Below are positions 9,202-20,265 of a stretch of DNA of 59,993 nucleotides, in pieces. Made by a program: the position numbers and the translations under genes. Source of the stretch: Parastagonospora avenae f. sp. tritici 18332-5 (lineage: Eukaryota > Ascomycota > Dothideomycetes > Pleosporales > Phaeosphaeriaceae); the NCBI GenBank assembly GCA_022559985.1, contig JAFJTR010000129.1:1-59993 (forward strand). Reading direction: 5' to 3'. The notes beneath the pieces were generated by a model. It had not been told where the DNA came from, ran no database searches, and saw only the letters and a list, made by a program, of their open reading frames with translations. Numbering within the stretch: position 1 is the stretch's first letter; each line of letters opens with the position of its first letter.

Positions 9202-10310
9202 TCAAATAATGTAATTTTTCGCATTGATCCTGTAGGCTACCTCTGAAAGTTGCATGCAATTCGGCCTGGTAGTGGTGGAGAAATAACTCACTGCAATTGG
9301 GTCATAGATTTGGTGTTCCCGCACACACGGCGCGGGCCCGCATGAATTACAGTGACCGTGCACGTTACCGAGGTTGTAGGTACCACCACGAGCTTTTTTA
9401 GATCGCTGAGGCGCTGCGGACGCCTCGGCGGCTACCTGCGCTGCTGCATTCCTATACTGTATAGTGCCACCCTGCTGAATCCGCTTGCGCGTACGTGAAT
9501 TTCGCTTGGTCATCTCTGCTAATTGCTCTTCAAGTTCATGGATCCGTGCAGCTTGAAGCGCGTTTTAGTGCAGCATTAGTTCACCACCCTTTATAAGCTG
9601 GGAGAAGCCAGCCTGGGCTGTAACAGTCGATTGAGTAAAGGAATCGAGTACAAGCTTTGACTGAGATCCAAACTCATATGTATTGCTTGGAGTCTTTGAC
9701 TGCTGTCGGCCGTGGGGTCTTCCGCACGGGCCGGTACTGTTTGCCCCAGGTTCCACCGCATGGTTGCTCTCACGCACTTCCCCATTGGGACTAGTGCGTG
9801 CTCCATTCAGTACATAGGCCTCTCTATCCCATAGCCTAATACTACATGATTCTCCCCAACCTTGACGCTTGACAACTGCCACAGCGTTCCTGGGAGGAGG
9901 GGTTCTGGCAGGGTACGTAGCCGCACTTCAAGGCGATCTAACACGACCTGCGCGTTAGTAGGGACTAGCCCTGCTGTCTTAAAGGCCTTTTGACAGTTGT
10001 CTTCAGTAAACATGTTAAAAAACGCGTCCTTGAAGGCGGGGAGGAAGCCTTCCTTGTTATTATAATATGGTAGACGCGTCGGCGTGGGAAGTCTCTAACG
10101 CGCTAGAGGAGTACTTGCGCTTCAACGGCGAGAAGCAGACCACGTTAAACGGCTGGAGGATATGCGGTAAGTGAGGAGGCATGCAGAGGGTCAGGAGCTT
10201 ATGTTCAAGGCAGTAATCCTTGAAATCCTGGTTGACGTGGCTCTCGTAGCCGTCTAAGACGAGCAGCCGGTCTCCCTACTAGAGGGACCTCGTTCTAATA
10301 ATAGCTCTAA
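9202..10310 (-). pseudogene. Degenerate Fot1/pogo-type transposase (C-terminal half)
   Basis: Minus-strand pieces in several frames follow the order of the DDE half. RLLVLDGYESHVNQ lies at about 10225-10270. LTLCMPPHLPHILQPFNVVCFSPLKRK follows, in which the third catalytic Asp is replaced by Asn (family LDVGCF). Then come GFLPAFKDAFFNMFTEDNCQKAFKTAGLVP and, after further breaks, a basic tail (MTKRNSRTRKRIQQGG). The N-terminal half is missing or lost beyond 10310. It is related to but clearly different from the element at 5661-7487 and is far more decayed. Confidence 0.8.
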
Positions 10311-10346
10311 TAACAGCGATATGTGTATCTCCAAACATGCTGATAC

Positions 10347-12053
10347 TTATGCTTGAAGGTTATCAGCCTTGCTAAGCCGCCGAACACCTTCCGCCTTCCT
10401 GTCCTCGGCCAATATCGACGCGAACTTCGATGCCTTTCGGATCTGCGGCCCTTTCCAGTAGAACACGTAGATGGGGAATACTACAAGACAAGACAAGCCA
10501 GCAAGAACCATGGTCGCGTATTCTGACGGCCTGGTCTTGCTGAGATTTTGGTATAGCGGCGCAGCGTACATCGCAGAGATACCAGCGAGGAAGTCCCGTG
10601 CGAATGCATTGCCGCCTGTGGCTGACGCCGAGTATGGTCCGTACGCTGCGATCATGTAGTCGACGGAGGAGTAGTAGATCGCGAAGTTGGCCAAGCCGAC
10701 GAGGAACGAGAAGATCATCGGCGCGATCCAATGTGTCTGCTGCGGGCCCGTACACGTCCATGCGAAACCGAAGAGACCGATGGGCTCGAAGAGAGCCAGT
10801 AAGAGGAGTGGCTTAAGGCGACGCTCGGGCGACAGCGAATCGGGTCCATTCTTCTTCCTCAGGTATTCGTCGCGCTTGAACCACGGCCAGTACAGGAAGT
10901 ACGTGAAGAAGTACGATGCGTTGATGGGAATGAAGGCCCACGCGACCTGGAGCGTGCCGAAACCAAAGTTCTGCGGGAATGTGATGGCGAATGCCTCGAG
11001 GAACGTGAAGATGAGCGCATCGGAGAAACCGGACAGAAGCGACAAGAACAAGACGATGGGCTCGCGAACGAACATCTCGAACGGCCGCAGCCAAATCTTG
11101 CCTGCTTCTTTGAATGATATGCGTGGTTTCTTGAGCTCGTTGGGTCCGTACACGTTTGGATCTTCGCCAGTTTCGCGCCTTCGCTTGGCTTCGCGGTTGA
11201 TGAGGATGGTCGAGCGGCTCTCGGGCATGAAGAAATGGATTGCCTGTACGGCGACACCGAAGATGAGTTGGATCCAGAAGTTCCAATGCCACGATAGGTC
11301 TGGGGATGTGTTAGTTCAGTCCACTCAAGATTGGGTGCGGCAGTACTTACATCGCTCGATTGGACCGCCAATGACGCCGCCAATGCTCGTACCAATGGTC
11401 GAGCTCAATACTATGAAGTTCAACGCCCAGTGCTGTGTTTCCGGCTCATAAAGGTCCGCGATCAAACCAAGGGTCACTGAGCCTCCCGCCGTAGACAGTC
11501 CACCAAGTGCTCTGCAAACCACAATGGTCGCAAAATTTGGCGCGACTGAGTTTGGTATTTGCCAGATGTTGATGAGGAACAATGAAAGTTGGAGGATCGG
11601 CCAGCGACCGAACTCCTCGGACCATGGCGCCCACAGCTCGCACCCAAAGCTGTAAAACACCAAATAGATCATTTGCCCTACCCGTGCAGCTTGCAGCGAT
11701 ATCCCGAAATGCTCGGAAAGGGGGTTCACAGCGGATGGATAAACCGACGTGTTGAAGTTCATGGAGATCTGGATGAGTGCGATGGACGAGAGATACATGC
11801 ACTTCTTCCATGTTGGCCACTTATATGCGAGCTGGTCCCAGCACTCCCACTCCTTCAGTTCCCGCTTGCCATCTGCGCGAGGTTCAGTAGGGGGGTGTTG
11901 TTGCAACACGCCGTCAGACGGTGCTCCTGGCGCGCTCGATTGAGACTTCTCGTCATCTTTGTTGGAGCGCAGGCTTGGTATGTTGGAAGTAGAGGTCTGA
12001 CGCGTTTGGTCTCCCGAAGGATGCGGTGTGTGTTGCTCCTTTTCCTGTGACAT
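10347..12053 (-). CDS. DHA1-type MFS multidrug/polyamine transporter
   Basis: Two exons (12053-11351 and 11299-10347) are joined across a 51-nt GT-AG intron, making 551 residues. A hydrophilic N-terminus rich in Ser/Gln/Lys (about 75 residues) leads into helix 1 (KCMYLSSIALIQISM). Family features include the A-like motif around WAPWSEEFGRWPILQ, VCRALGGLSTAGGSVTLGLIAD in helix 4, and GTSIGGVIGGPIERYLSWHW, which the splice joins. A long central loop carries RREAKRRR-like basic residues, and the second half has helices ending FPIYVFYWKGPQIRK. The layout is that of fungal drug/polyamine:H+ antiporters at the plasma membrane. Substrate unknown. An in-frame ATG at 12137 exists, but 12053 fits family starts better. 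Its stop lies about 40 bp from transposase debris. Confidence 0.9.
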
Positions 12054-12985
12054 TTTTGCAACGATGAATGATGAAAGGGTCCTTCTCACTGAAAGGTCGT
12101 GCCGCGGATGCTTCCACAGACCGTTGCGCCTGGTCATTCATAAACCACCTGTTTTTTACTGCTGTAGATCCTCCCATGACGTCTCACTTCAGGCTGCGAC
12201 ACCGAAAGAGCCTTCCTGGCATGTCGCTGGTAAGCCGCATTTGTGGACACGGCTGCATTGGTTCGAGAACATCGTTGGTCAGCAATTGCATAATTCGAAG
12301 ATAATAACGCCAGAGTGGACCGGCGTGCGCAGGCGAATAGCGGCAAGGTGGATTATCGTGTCCGCTTTGCGTGGTGTTGAGGCTGAAAGGGTCCACTTAT
12401 ATGACGGCAAACACCCGCAAGCTCCGTTGCTTGTCGCAAACCCTTCATGAAGTCCACTTTATTCGGATGGCATTCTTCGGTCGCGATGTTGCAACATGCT
12501 GAAGCTCTTGACATTACGATTCTGACGCGCCTCGTTTCGTGAAAGTCCAGTTGCATGTAAAGATGCCCCTTGAATAATATGCTTTGTTGCACCTGATTGG
12601 TTTCAATCGTTTCATCTAGTTCATTCATTCGGTCTTAGGCTTCGTTGCGCCATCCCTTTTGTCGTGAAGTCGGTCATTGTCGTCATCCTGGCTGTCGGAG
12701 CAGTATGGTCATATAAGAAATCTGTCAAGGCAAGGGAGATAATTGCACGGAGAACACGGAGCGCCCCGCAAGAGTCTTTCTGCTGGTGTTGGACGAAGAT
12801 GGTTGAAGACGGCCTCATCAATCGGCGGTGCCTTCTCGACGATAATGTGATACAGGTGGAGATTCATGAGAGGAGGCAAGGCATCTCCGGGATCATGGCC
12901 GTACCGTGCGGGCGGGGTTTGGGCCAGATTGACTCTCTTCAAACCAAACTTCGAATCTTTTTTGCTTTCCAGTGCTGTAGCAAGT
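12054..12985. other. Intergenic stretch upstream of the MFS gene
   Basis: No reading frame here resembles a known family, and overlapping frames on both strands are short and low quality. It separates the MFS gene from a decayed P450-reductase fragment on the other strand. It may contain eroded sequence of the missing front part of that gene, but I could not recognise any. Confidence 0.4.
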
Positions 12986-12989
12986 GGAT

Positions 12990-13735
12990 GCCGTAGATTC
13001 GTCCAGTACAACATTTCTGCCTCACCACTTGCCAACGTGAAGTTCGTGGATACGCCGCACAGATACAGCCAAAAATTGACCGCATCGCTGAGATACGATG
13101 ACATGAACAAGCAGCCTGGAGCGGATCCAATTGCCAATTCCGTGGCAACGTATCATCCTACCTAGCATGCGAAGGACCTGGCCATAGAATTCGCTACTTC
13201 ACACGCACCATCAACATTAACTTACACCTTCCCATCGATCCCAAGGTTCCAGTCATTATGGTCTGCGCTGGCACGGGCATCGCACCCATGCGCGCCTTTA
13301 TCCAGTGACGTGCAACTATCAAAGCCGCACGTAAGACGACACTCGGCGCTGCGATTCTTTACTTCAGTTGCCGACACCATGAAAAAAGATTTTATGTACT
13401 GCGATGAGCTGAAGCAATGGGAAGCTGATGGAGTCGTCATTGTCCGACCGTGCTTTTCGAAGGTCGCGCCAAAGGGTGCGGCAACGCAGTATGTGCCTAA
13501 TCGCATGTGAGAGGATCGCGAAGAGCTTACGCGACTATTTGGCAAGGAGAATGGGAAGATCTTCATCTGCGGCAGCGCGACTACCGGTAAGCTAGCCAGG
13601 AGCACAACCGAGGTGTGCAAGAAGATCTGGAAGGATTTTCGCGCGGCAGCGAGCGAGGAGGAGCAGGCTTGGATGAATAAGGTGAACGAAGATCGCCATG
13701 TCACGGATGTTTTCGAGAAGCTTCAATCAGGACGT
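12990..13735 (+). pseudogene. Tail of a CYP505-type P450/NADPH reductase fusion, decayed
   Basis: The FAD/NADPH part of a fused P450-reductase is readable in pieces. YNISASPLA near 13008 matches the FAD-binding Y-S-S-S-P signature. VIMVCAGTGIAPMRAFIQ at about 13252-13308 is the NADPH-pyrophosphate loop, followed by a stop. A frame change leads to KDFMYCDELKQWEADGVV and PKGAATQYVPNRM. A TGA then sits where the family has Trp, and EDREELTRLFGKENGKIFICGSA and HVTDVFE close the domain. The haem and FMN domains are absent. The C-terminal half fits known fungal CYP505 enzymes (fatty-acid omega hydroxylases), but at least two frame changes and two stops rule out function. Confidence 0.82.
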
Positions 13736-13937
13736 ACTGATCAAGGATATGCAACTTCATCTTGTGTTCAGTGGTAAGTTTTAGGGTTAAGGTAAAACTT
13801 CAAAAATATGTTTGTGTTATTTCAATCTATCTTGAAAATTTTAGAGCAAGCTACGCTTTAGACGTTTGCACCAAATATCTAATCAAAGCGAAGGCAGCTC
13901 CACTCCCTCCATAGTCTACATCTACGCATCCTTAACA

Positions 13938-15295
13938 TCAGTGAATGTTGCAACGAACATTCATATGCCAGCCAGCGACACATTCCATTGACGACTCAAC
14001 CTGTGGCCAAGCGTTAATGATCGTCTGGAACTTGGCAGTCCACTTGCGATGATCATCGCCTCCACCGTAGTTGAATTTCCACTGCGTAGGGCTGATGCCC
14101 TTACCCTTGAGATTATTCAACAACTTTGAACCAAAGTCATCACCGGCCCAGTGTGCGCCCCAAACAGTGTAACTGCCCCCGCGGGTAGCATCACAACCAC
14201 CCCATACCTTGGCTTGCTCAACAGGAACGCTGCGAGGGTTTGAGGGAGCCCAGTGGTATGTGACGCCGGCGTCCTTGCGAGAGCCGCCGCCCTTCCAGTG
14301 GTTGTCGTTGGTGTCGCAGCTATCGGTGGCAATCATCATTTGCTCGACGCACTTGTCCTTCATCGGGTGCCAGTTGAGACCGGGCTTGTAGTCCATAGCG
14401 ATGTCAACCTGTTCCGGCGTGTCTCTGTTGTACGTCCGGGCGATCGAGCCTGAGTCTTTGTCGAGGGTGCCTTGCTTGGCGGCTTCGTCGCAGAATGTGT
14501 CGATGACCTCCATGATGCCCTCGCAGTTGATGTATTTGCTGTTACCCGTGCCGAAGCATTGAAGCGAGACTGCTGCGGGTGCAGGCACAGGCACTGGTGC
14601 AGGTGCGGGAGCAGCTTCATCTCGAGTAGGCGGATCAGCGGCACCTTTTTTCCACCACAAATTCTCATCCTTGGAGGCGTCTGGCAGCACGGGTGATTTG
14701 CCGAATTCGAATTTGACTTGCGCAATCTTGTCAACCATCCCGCCGTCTTTCATTGCCTTGAACTCGTTGGCGTAGAAGATGCTTTCCTATCGGGGTTTGG
14801 TGGACTCAGGAAGGAACAAGTAGGGTGTTCCACTTGTCTCTTCCGCAAAGATTTCTGAAACCCAGACCAGAAAGGCATCGAAATCATCCCCGTCGCCTCT
14901 CCCCTTGTTTGCCCATTCGCCGGGGTTAACGATATGTTCTTCTTCCAAATGCCATCCAGTATGGTAAGTTTGGCAGCCTTGCATTGTCTTTTCGCGTCTG
15001 CCGTATTCTGAGCAGGGTTATGTGCCTTGCCCATGTCCATTCCAGTGAAGAAACATGATTTATCCTTCTTTGGTCCAGATTTGTAAAACTTCTCTCTCAA
15101 CTCCTATTTGCTGTGAGGAAGAGAATCTTTGTCTACTCGAGAGACGAGAGAGGTAGTATCAGCTAGTGGATGGTAGCCCGAAAGATCTGATGCAGTCGAA
15201 ATAGCAGTGGGTGCAGCATTGGTTGGAGAACCCAAGAGTAAAAGCCATGTGAGTGCTCCAAGGAGCCAGAATGTGAGCTTGGTGTTCGAAATCAT
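13938..15295 (-). pseudogene. Broken gene for a secreted fungal protein of unknown function
   Basis: The start at 15295 gives MISNTKLTFWLLGALTWLLL followed by GSPTNAAP, a clear signal peptide. The frame meets TAG at about 15104 but continues unchanged with REKFYKSGPKKDKSCFFTG. Near 14945 a one-base shift is needed to move into NPGEWANKGRGDGDDFDAF. A second TAG follows PESTKPR near 14784. An uninterrupted 271-residue tail then runs to 13938, with a Pro/Ala/Val-rich linker (about 14565-14650) and six or more Cys (CFGTGNSKYINCEG, CVEQMMIATDSC, CVAGWHMNVRC). Both stops are at likely Gln codons (CAG to TAG), and no plausible intron removes them. I do not recognise the family. The downstream 271 residues could still be expressed from an internal ATG (14753) but would not be secreted. 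Confidence 0.7.
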
Positions 15296-16607
15296 TTCGT
15301 ACTAGAAGAATGTACAGAGAAGTAGAGGATGGAGTGGAAGACCGACGAACGTAAAGCTGGGTGATGATAGCTGCTATGTTTCTGAGAAGACCTAGCTCTT
15401 ATACACCGGTCTTGAGAGCGTCTTCTGCAACAACTTTCAATGCGATGCGTATTCTCACCTGATGGTAGTGCTGATGGAACTCTGGACGCCCTGTTTGAGC
15501 ATTCGTTCCTGCGGCCTAACAATCTCCACATTAACTTGAGTACATCCTTCCCTGCATGATTTCCATTGGCTTGTCGCGGCATAGAGCGTGTAGAGGCAGG
15601 ACAAGGTGGATCCAGTACGAGAATTTGGCTCCAATGATGGTGGATCCAGAAGAAAACATGTAAGATATCAGCTCGGCTTATAATGCAAGCGCAGTACAAG
15701 CGCCTCTGCTGAGTGCCCGTATTGGCCTTAGTGGGGTCTGCTCTAAGATGCCTGCCGTCGTTCCTGCATGCCGAGATTTCAGCCTCAGATCTGGAAACCC
15801 GCATGCGCCAGAAGCAAACACCGGACCTGCGCGGAGCTAAACTTAGATTACACTGGAAATATCAAGCATACATCGACGAAAGACATTCCAGTAGTAGGTC
15901 GCAAGGAGCATTGTCTGGCCATTGGGGTGGAGCAAAATTCCAAAGAGAATGAGCGCTACGTGATGAAGACCAGTGTGTCTTTGTCCTGCGCGCAAGTTTG
16001 CTTCTATGAGGGATGCAAGTTCTCCGCGGATGGTGGGATATTCAAAGTTCTCAATTCCTGATTCCAGCCAGTTCTGGACGCTTTCGCATTCACGCCAACA
16101 GCGAGAGGTGGGTGGGAAGCAGAACGTACAGTTTTCCGACGACGCGGAAGCAACATAGTACGGTACTCGAAGGCTACGACCCCACAACACCGCATCTGTA
16201 ACTTTGAATTGGGTTTGTAAAAGCAACAGTGCACTCTTGAAACAGATCGATTATTGCAAAGTCAATGGGGGCCGATCGAGCCCTGGAGAGTCCACAGGCG
16301 CCTGTTGGGGCGAAGCATCGCGCTAAGCCTGTATAAGTGGATGTGAGAAGGCTTAGCATTGCTGGCCTTAGGCAGACCATTCCACTACCTTGAAACATGA
16401 CGGGCACCGCCTTGTGGAGGCTGAAGTTACTCTCTGATGACCATTGGGGTCTGAAAGGGTATGACGTCATAGTAGCTGCCTACTTCGTACGCCCTGATCC
16501 GGTAGAAGCGACTGCACTTGAGGACTTCATCTACCAACCTTGAAAAGCATCTTCACGACCTGCATTCGCCCAGAGAGAAGCAAAGATACTCAAACTCTAC
16601 ACACACC
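15296..16607. other. Intergenic, 1.3 kb, no supported gene
   Basis: Several overlapping frames of 60-170 codons exist on both strands, but none shows family features, consistent coding bias or splice partners. It contains the shared upstream region of the broken secreted-protein gene (left) and the ankyrin gene (right). Confidence 0.5.
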
Positions 16608-17417
16608 ATGGCTTCGTCCCCTCAATTACCAGAAGCAAGTGTAGCTGCAATCAACACTGGCAATCTTGCACAGCTGCAGAATATATATGAGCCCAGCATG
16701 TCGCTCGATGAAATATCCAAACAAGCGGCACGCAAAGGGCAGCCCAAAATCCTCGAATGGTGCTACACACAAGGATGGAGACCCAGTTCACCATCATTCA
16801 ACGACAAATTCTTCAGCGCAGTCTGCTCTGGCGCATCGACAGACATCTTCCAAGTCCTGCTTGACCATGGCTGGGATCTCAACGCCCACCAAAGCGAAGC
16901 CGGTGGCGATGCTCTGGCGAGCGCAATCATGGGCGAAGATTACGAACTTGCAAAATGGCTGCTCGAACATGGACACAGACAGACTCCGGTTGATGGCATA
17001 CATGGCGACGGCGCTGTGTTCACCGCAATCAAGGATGATCCGACTTCGCTGAGGATTCTGAGACTTCTGCTCCAGCATGGTATCGATCTAAAAGGGACGG
17101 GGGCGGTAATGCTGGCTGGTAACGAGGGAAATGTAGAAGCGCTCAAATTACTGCTTGACTATGGCGTCGATACCGAAGATCGGACCGTGCAGTGGTATCC
17201 GTTCGACAGTGATGAAGAAGACCCATACGCGTCGGAGGGAACAGGTCTCTATGGCGCATGTAGACAGGGACACTTGGACTGCGTGCGATTGCTATTGGGA
17301 CGAGGCGCCAATGTGCAAGCGAAAGACGATGGAGGCACATCGTGCCTAGCCATCGCGAAGCAACGTGGCTATCAAGAGATCGTCAAACTCCTAGAAGAGA
17401 AAGGGGCAACCGAGTGA
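16608..17417 (+). CDS. Ankyrin-repeat protein, 269 residues
   Basis: The ATG at 16608 is chosen because it lies in a good context (CACCATGGCT) and the upstream in-frame part is not protein-like. The protein is built almost entirely of ankyrin-type repeats. Recognisable helices are DIFQVLLDHGWDLNAH (about residues 80-95), ELAKWLLEHGH, SLRILRLLLQHGIDLKG, NVEALKLLLDYGVDTED and LDCVRLLLGRGANVQAK, the last followed by a capping helix. No signal peptide, no membrane span, no intron. Ankyrin proteins of this kind serve as binding scaffolds; no partner or pathway can be inferred. Confidence 0.88.
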   Translation: MASSPQLPEASVAAINTGNLAQLQNIYEPSMSLDEISKQAARKGQPKILEWCYTQGWRPSSPSFNDKFFSAVCSGASTDIFQVLLDHGWDLNAHQSEAGGDALASAIMGEDYELAKWLLEHGHRQTPVDGIHGDGAVFTAIKDDPTSLRILRLLLQHGIDLKGTGAVMLAGNEGNVEALKLLLDYGVDTEDRTVQWYPFDSDEEDPYASEGTGLYGACRQGHLDCVRLLLGRGANVQAKDDGGTSCLAIAKQRGYQEIVKLLEEKGATE

Positions 17418-17520
17418 TCATGATGTTCATATTTGAATCCTTCAAATCATGAATTTGCTACATACATACAAGAATCGAATGATAACACTTCATATCCAAA
17501 TGTCATCCCTCAACCACTCT

Positions 17521-18491
17521 CTAAGCAGACCCATTGAAGAAGTTCCAAATCTCATCAGAAACATACGTCCTCGCTCCACTATCCCCACCACCCTCCACCG
17601 GCGCCGGACCATGTCCACCATCAAACGCAATCCACGTAACCGGGAATCCCGACCTACACCCCGCATAAGTCGTCTTAACATGCGTCCCGCTTCCACTACT
17701 CGGCTCCCTCGGGCTCTGCGCCGTGCAGCCGTTGTTCTTGACGAAACGATCCCTCAGCCCCCGTCCCATATCGATCGGCAGAACATTGTCATTGATGCCG
17801 TGAATACCAAGGTACGCAATCGGATCGTTACCGCCTTCACACCCGCTGATCAAGCCTCCGGCAATCACAGCAACGGCCTTGAACTCTTTGCCGCGCGAGC
17901 ACGCGATGGAGTACGACATGCCGCCGCCATACGAGAAGCCAGTGGAGAAGCGCTGAGCTTCATCAACACACAAGTCCGCTTCGATAGCCTTGCGCATGGC
18001 ATCGAGGAACGCGATATCCTCCCCGCCGGTGTTAGCCCAGCCGGCGTTCAAGCCGTTGGGTGCGACGAGAATGGCGCCTTCAGCGGCTTTCTTTTGCTGG
18101 CCGTAGTACGCCCATTGAGCGCCGTCGGAGCCCCCAGAGGCGATGTCGTTCATGGAGCCGCCGCGCGGGTGCCAGGCAAAGATCAGCTTGTAGGGCTTGC
18201 TGTTGGTGTAGCCGGCGGGGATGCGCAGGGTGTATTGGCGCTGCTTGCCGTTGACGTTGACAGAGTTTACGCCGTTCTTGAGGGTTGGAGTTTTGCCGCA
18301 GCCAGCGGAGTTGGCGCGCTTAGTGAGGGCGTCGAGGTTTGTTGCTGGTGACACTGCTTGATCGTTAGTATTTGTCGAGCGTATGGATGTGAAAGAGGTT
18401 CGGACATACCATTGTCGTAAGATGCTGGGGCACCGAGAACTGCATTCATACTGACGAGCAGCGCGCCAACGATGGAGGAAGAGAACAGCAT
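17521..18491 (-). CDS. Secreted feruloyl-esterase-like serine hydrolase (CE1/LpqC type)
   Basis: Exons 18491-18410 and 18353-17521 flank a 56-nt GT-AG intron and give 304 residues. Residues 1-21 (MLFSSSIVGALLVSMNAVLG, then A) form a signal peptide. The mature part has the alpha/beta-hydrolase layout of fungal type-D feruloyl esterases. The oxyanion strand is LIFAWHPRGG, the nucleophile elbow GFSYGG holds Ser168, and the acid is probably Asp216 (GINDNVLP). The base is His275 in FDGGHGP. Cys pairs around CGKTP, DLCVDE, ACSRG and GCEGG fit a secreted fold. It probably cleaves ferulate or related esters on xylan. Polyester-type substrates are possible for this superfamily. The stop codon is 103 bp from the ankyrin gene on the other strand (convergent). 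Confidence 0.9.
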
Positions 18492-19154
18492 ATTGTTCAA
18501 TAACGACTGGCTTCGAGAATGAGATCAACAATGTTTCGTTCATCCACACCCAGAATCATCGTGTTTATACTACATCCCAGCCAAGAATGTTGTGACGACG
18601 ACATCTCCATCCAAGCCCTCAAGTCCGGAGAATATTAATCTATCCTCAGTACATATTCGCACAGGCGTTCATGCTAGCACATTAAAATTGACGCATTGGT
18701 GGCTTATTTCAGCACGGCCAAGAATAGGTGCAGCATGAAACACATCCTCTCGTGACACTCGAATGTCCTTCACGCGTTAGCGTCCCTGCTACGCGCAGGT
18801 CATAGTTTTACCAGTTACACGCAATTGGCCCGGCAATTGTGCTAGCTACGGAGAATTCTACCAATGTGTTCCTGGAGCGTTTATCCTTTAATTTTTCGAA
18901 GAGCAAATGCGGGGTGCGTATTCTCTTTGACTCCACCAAGGGGGCGGTCCGTGAAACGTGATCCTTGTTCGGTTGCTGGAAACGAAACGGACTTGCCGAG
19001 CAACTACTACAACGAGGCCTGGGCGGGGCGAGGCTCGGTATATGTAGCGCAACACGTGGAATAGAAAGGTGGAGGGTGGTCCGGCACGGCACGCGAAGGA
19101 TGTCATCTTCCCCGAATATTTATTAGATTGCTGCACGTCACCTACGCTAATCAT
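18492..19154. other. Intergenic, no gene
   Basis: Holds the esterase promoter on the left and the 3' flank of the 2EXR-type gene on the right. Overlapping short frames on both strands show no family features. Confidence 0.5.
18564..18569 (-). promoter_or_regulatory. TATA-like box of the feruloyl-esterase-like gene
   Basis: TATAAA on the minus strand, 73-78 bp before the start codon at 18491. Spacing is typical for fungal secreted-enzyme genes. Confidence 0.5.
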
Positions 19155-19922
19155 CTACCCGAACCAATCCATGTTGTAAATAAACGTAACAGTACCTTCA
19201 GTTTTCCTGTAATGCTCGCTCCCGCTCGACAACTGACCAGGAGAAAGATCAATGCTAAGCACAATCTCCCTTCCTCTCTTTTCACACTCGTCCAAGAACC
19301 ACCGCTCAAAGGGTCTCGGCAAGGTATAATCGCAGCACCACCATTGATTATTTGCTTGCGGGTGCCGCGGCGCATTGTGGCAATGTACAGTCAATTTGCG
19401 CAAGTTTGCGTATTGGAAGAGGTGGCTGAAGTAGGATTCGTAGTCGTCGGAAAAGACTGAGACTGGCACGGCGACGGTGAGTTCTCGGACGTGTAGACAG
19501 CGCGAGAGGATGTCACGGATGGAGGTTGACGGAAATGCTTCCTTGAAGTCCCATCCTGGCCGCGTGAAGACGAGCTCATGGAGGCCATCCAGCTTTGCCG
19601 TGGCTGGCAGAGCTTTGAGCAGGTCGTCCGGATTGGACAGACTGATCTTCTTGATGAGCTGGATTGCGCTATGATGCATTTCATCGATCACCTCGTTTCT
19701 GATCTGATGACTGAGATTGAGACAAGGCGGCAGGCGTTTGTCTAGGTTCTCGCGCCAGGAGCCGTCTCCGCGGCGGTCTAAGAAGTCATGCGCGCCGAGT
19801 GGTATTGTGATGTCGAGAATCGGATCAACTGCATTCAGGTAGATCGTGTTGCGCATCTCCAGAGGCAGGTCTTTGAATGTTGCAGTGTGTGTCATGCTGA
19901 GGTCGGAGAGCATGTGTGCCAT
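19155..19922 (-). CDS. 2EXR/F-box-like protein
   Basis: Single exon, 255 residues from the ATG at 19922. Further upstream codons in frame look like leader sequence, and a start ten codons later is also possible. Near the N-terminus is FKDLPLEMRNTIYLNAVD, the 2EXR/F-box-like motif common in large lineage-specific fungal families. LPPCLNLSHQIRNEVIDEM follows, the usual second element. The rest holds leucine-rich-like strands (LDGLHELVFTRPGWDF; HVRELTVAVPVSVF; NLRKLTVHCHN). No membrane span or signal peptide. Such proteins are thought to be substrate adaptors or are simply uncharacterised; no target can be proposed. Confidence 0.75.
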   Translation of the reverse strand: MAHMLSDLSMTHTATFKDLPLEMRNTIYLNAVDPILDITIPLGAHDFLDRRGDGSWRENLDKRLPPCLNLSHQIRNEVIDEMHHSAIQLIKKISLSNPDDLLKALPATAKLDGLHELVFTRPGWDFKEAFPSTSIRDILSRCLHVRELTVAVPVSVFSDDYESYFSHLFQYANLRKLTVHCHNAPRHPQANNQWWCCDYTLPRPFERWFLDECEKRGREIVLSIDLSPGQLSSGSEHYRKTEGTVTFIYNMDWFG

Positions 19923-20265
19923 GACTTGTTCGAATGTGCAAATTACGATCGTGAGTTTATCGTTGAAAAGGTGATAGCAAATAATAGTCGATGCGTTAAA
20001 GATGAATCGACAGCAAGAGATACATAACTCCTGTTGCTCTCCATAGCATGAGTAGTAAATTCTGTGGCTCAGTACATTGTTGATGGCCAAGATGTAGTAG
20101 GCTGCGAGGCTGCCTCACTGTGGCGCAGCTCGCAACCTAACGCCCCGCTGGCTTTGCATGCAGCCTGAGGCACCACGTCTACAATTTGGTATCATGTGCT
20201 CCAAGTTCGTGAACAGGGCTGTTGTCAAGCCACATGTAAGTCGAAGGCAGCAGTGCGACGCTTAT
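19923..20265. other. Intergenic, no gene
   Basis: Short spacer between two minus-strand genes. The frame of the 2EXR gene continues upstream to about 20090, but that part is rich in Cys, Ile and Tyr and unlike the protein body, so I take it as 5' leader. Confidence 0.5.

Noticed and set aside
15843..16226. 127-codon minus-strand frame (SLIEANLRAGQRHTGLHH region)
   Set aside because: Looks slightly protein-like but matches no family I know, and other frames overlap it throughout; not enough to call a gene.
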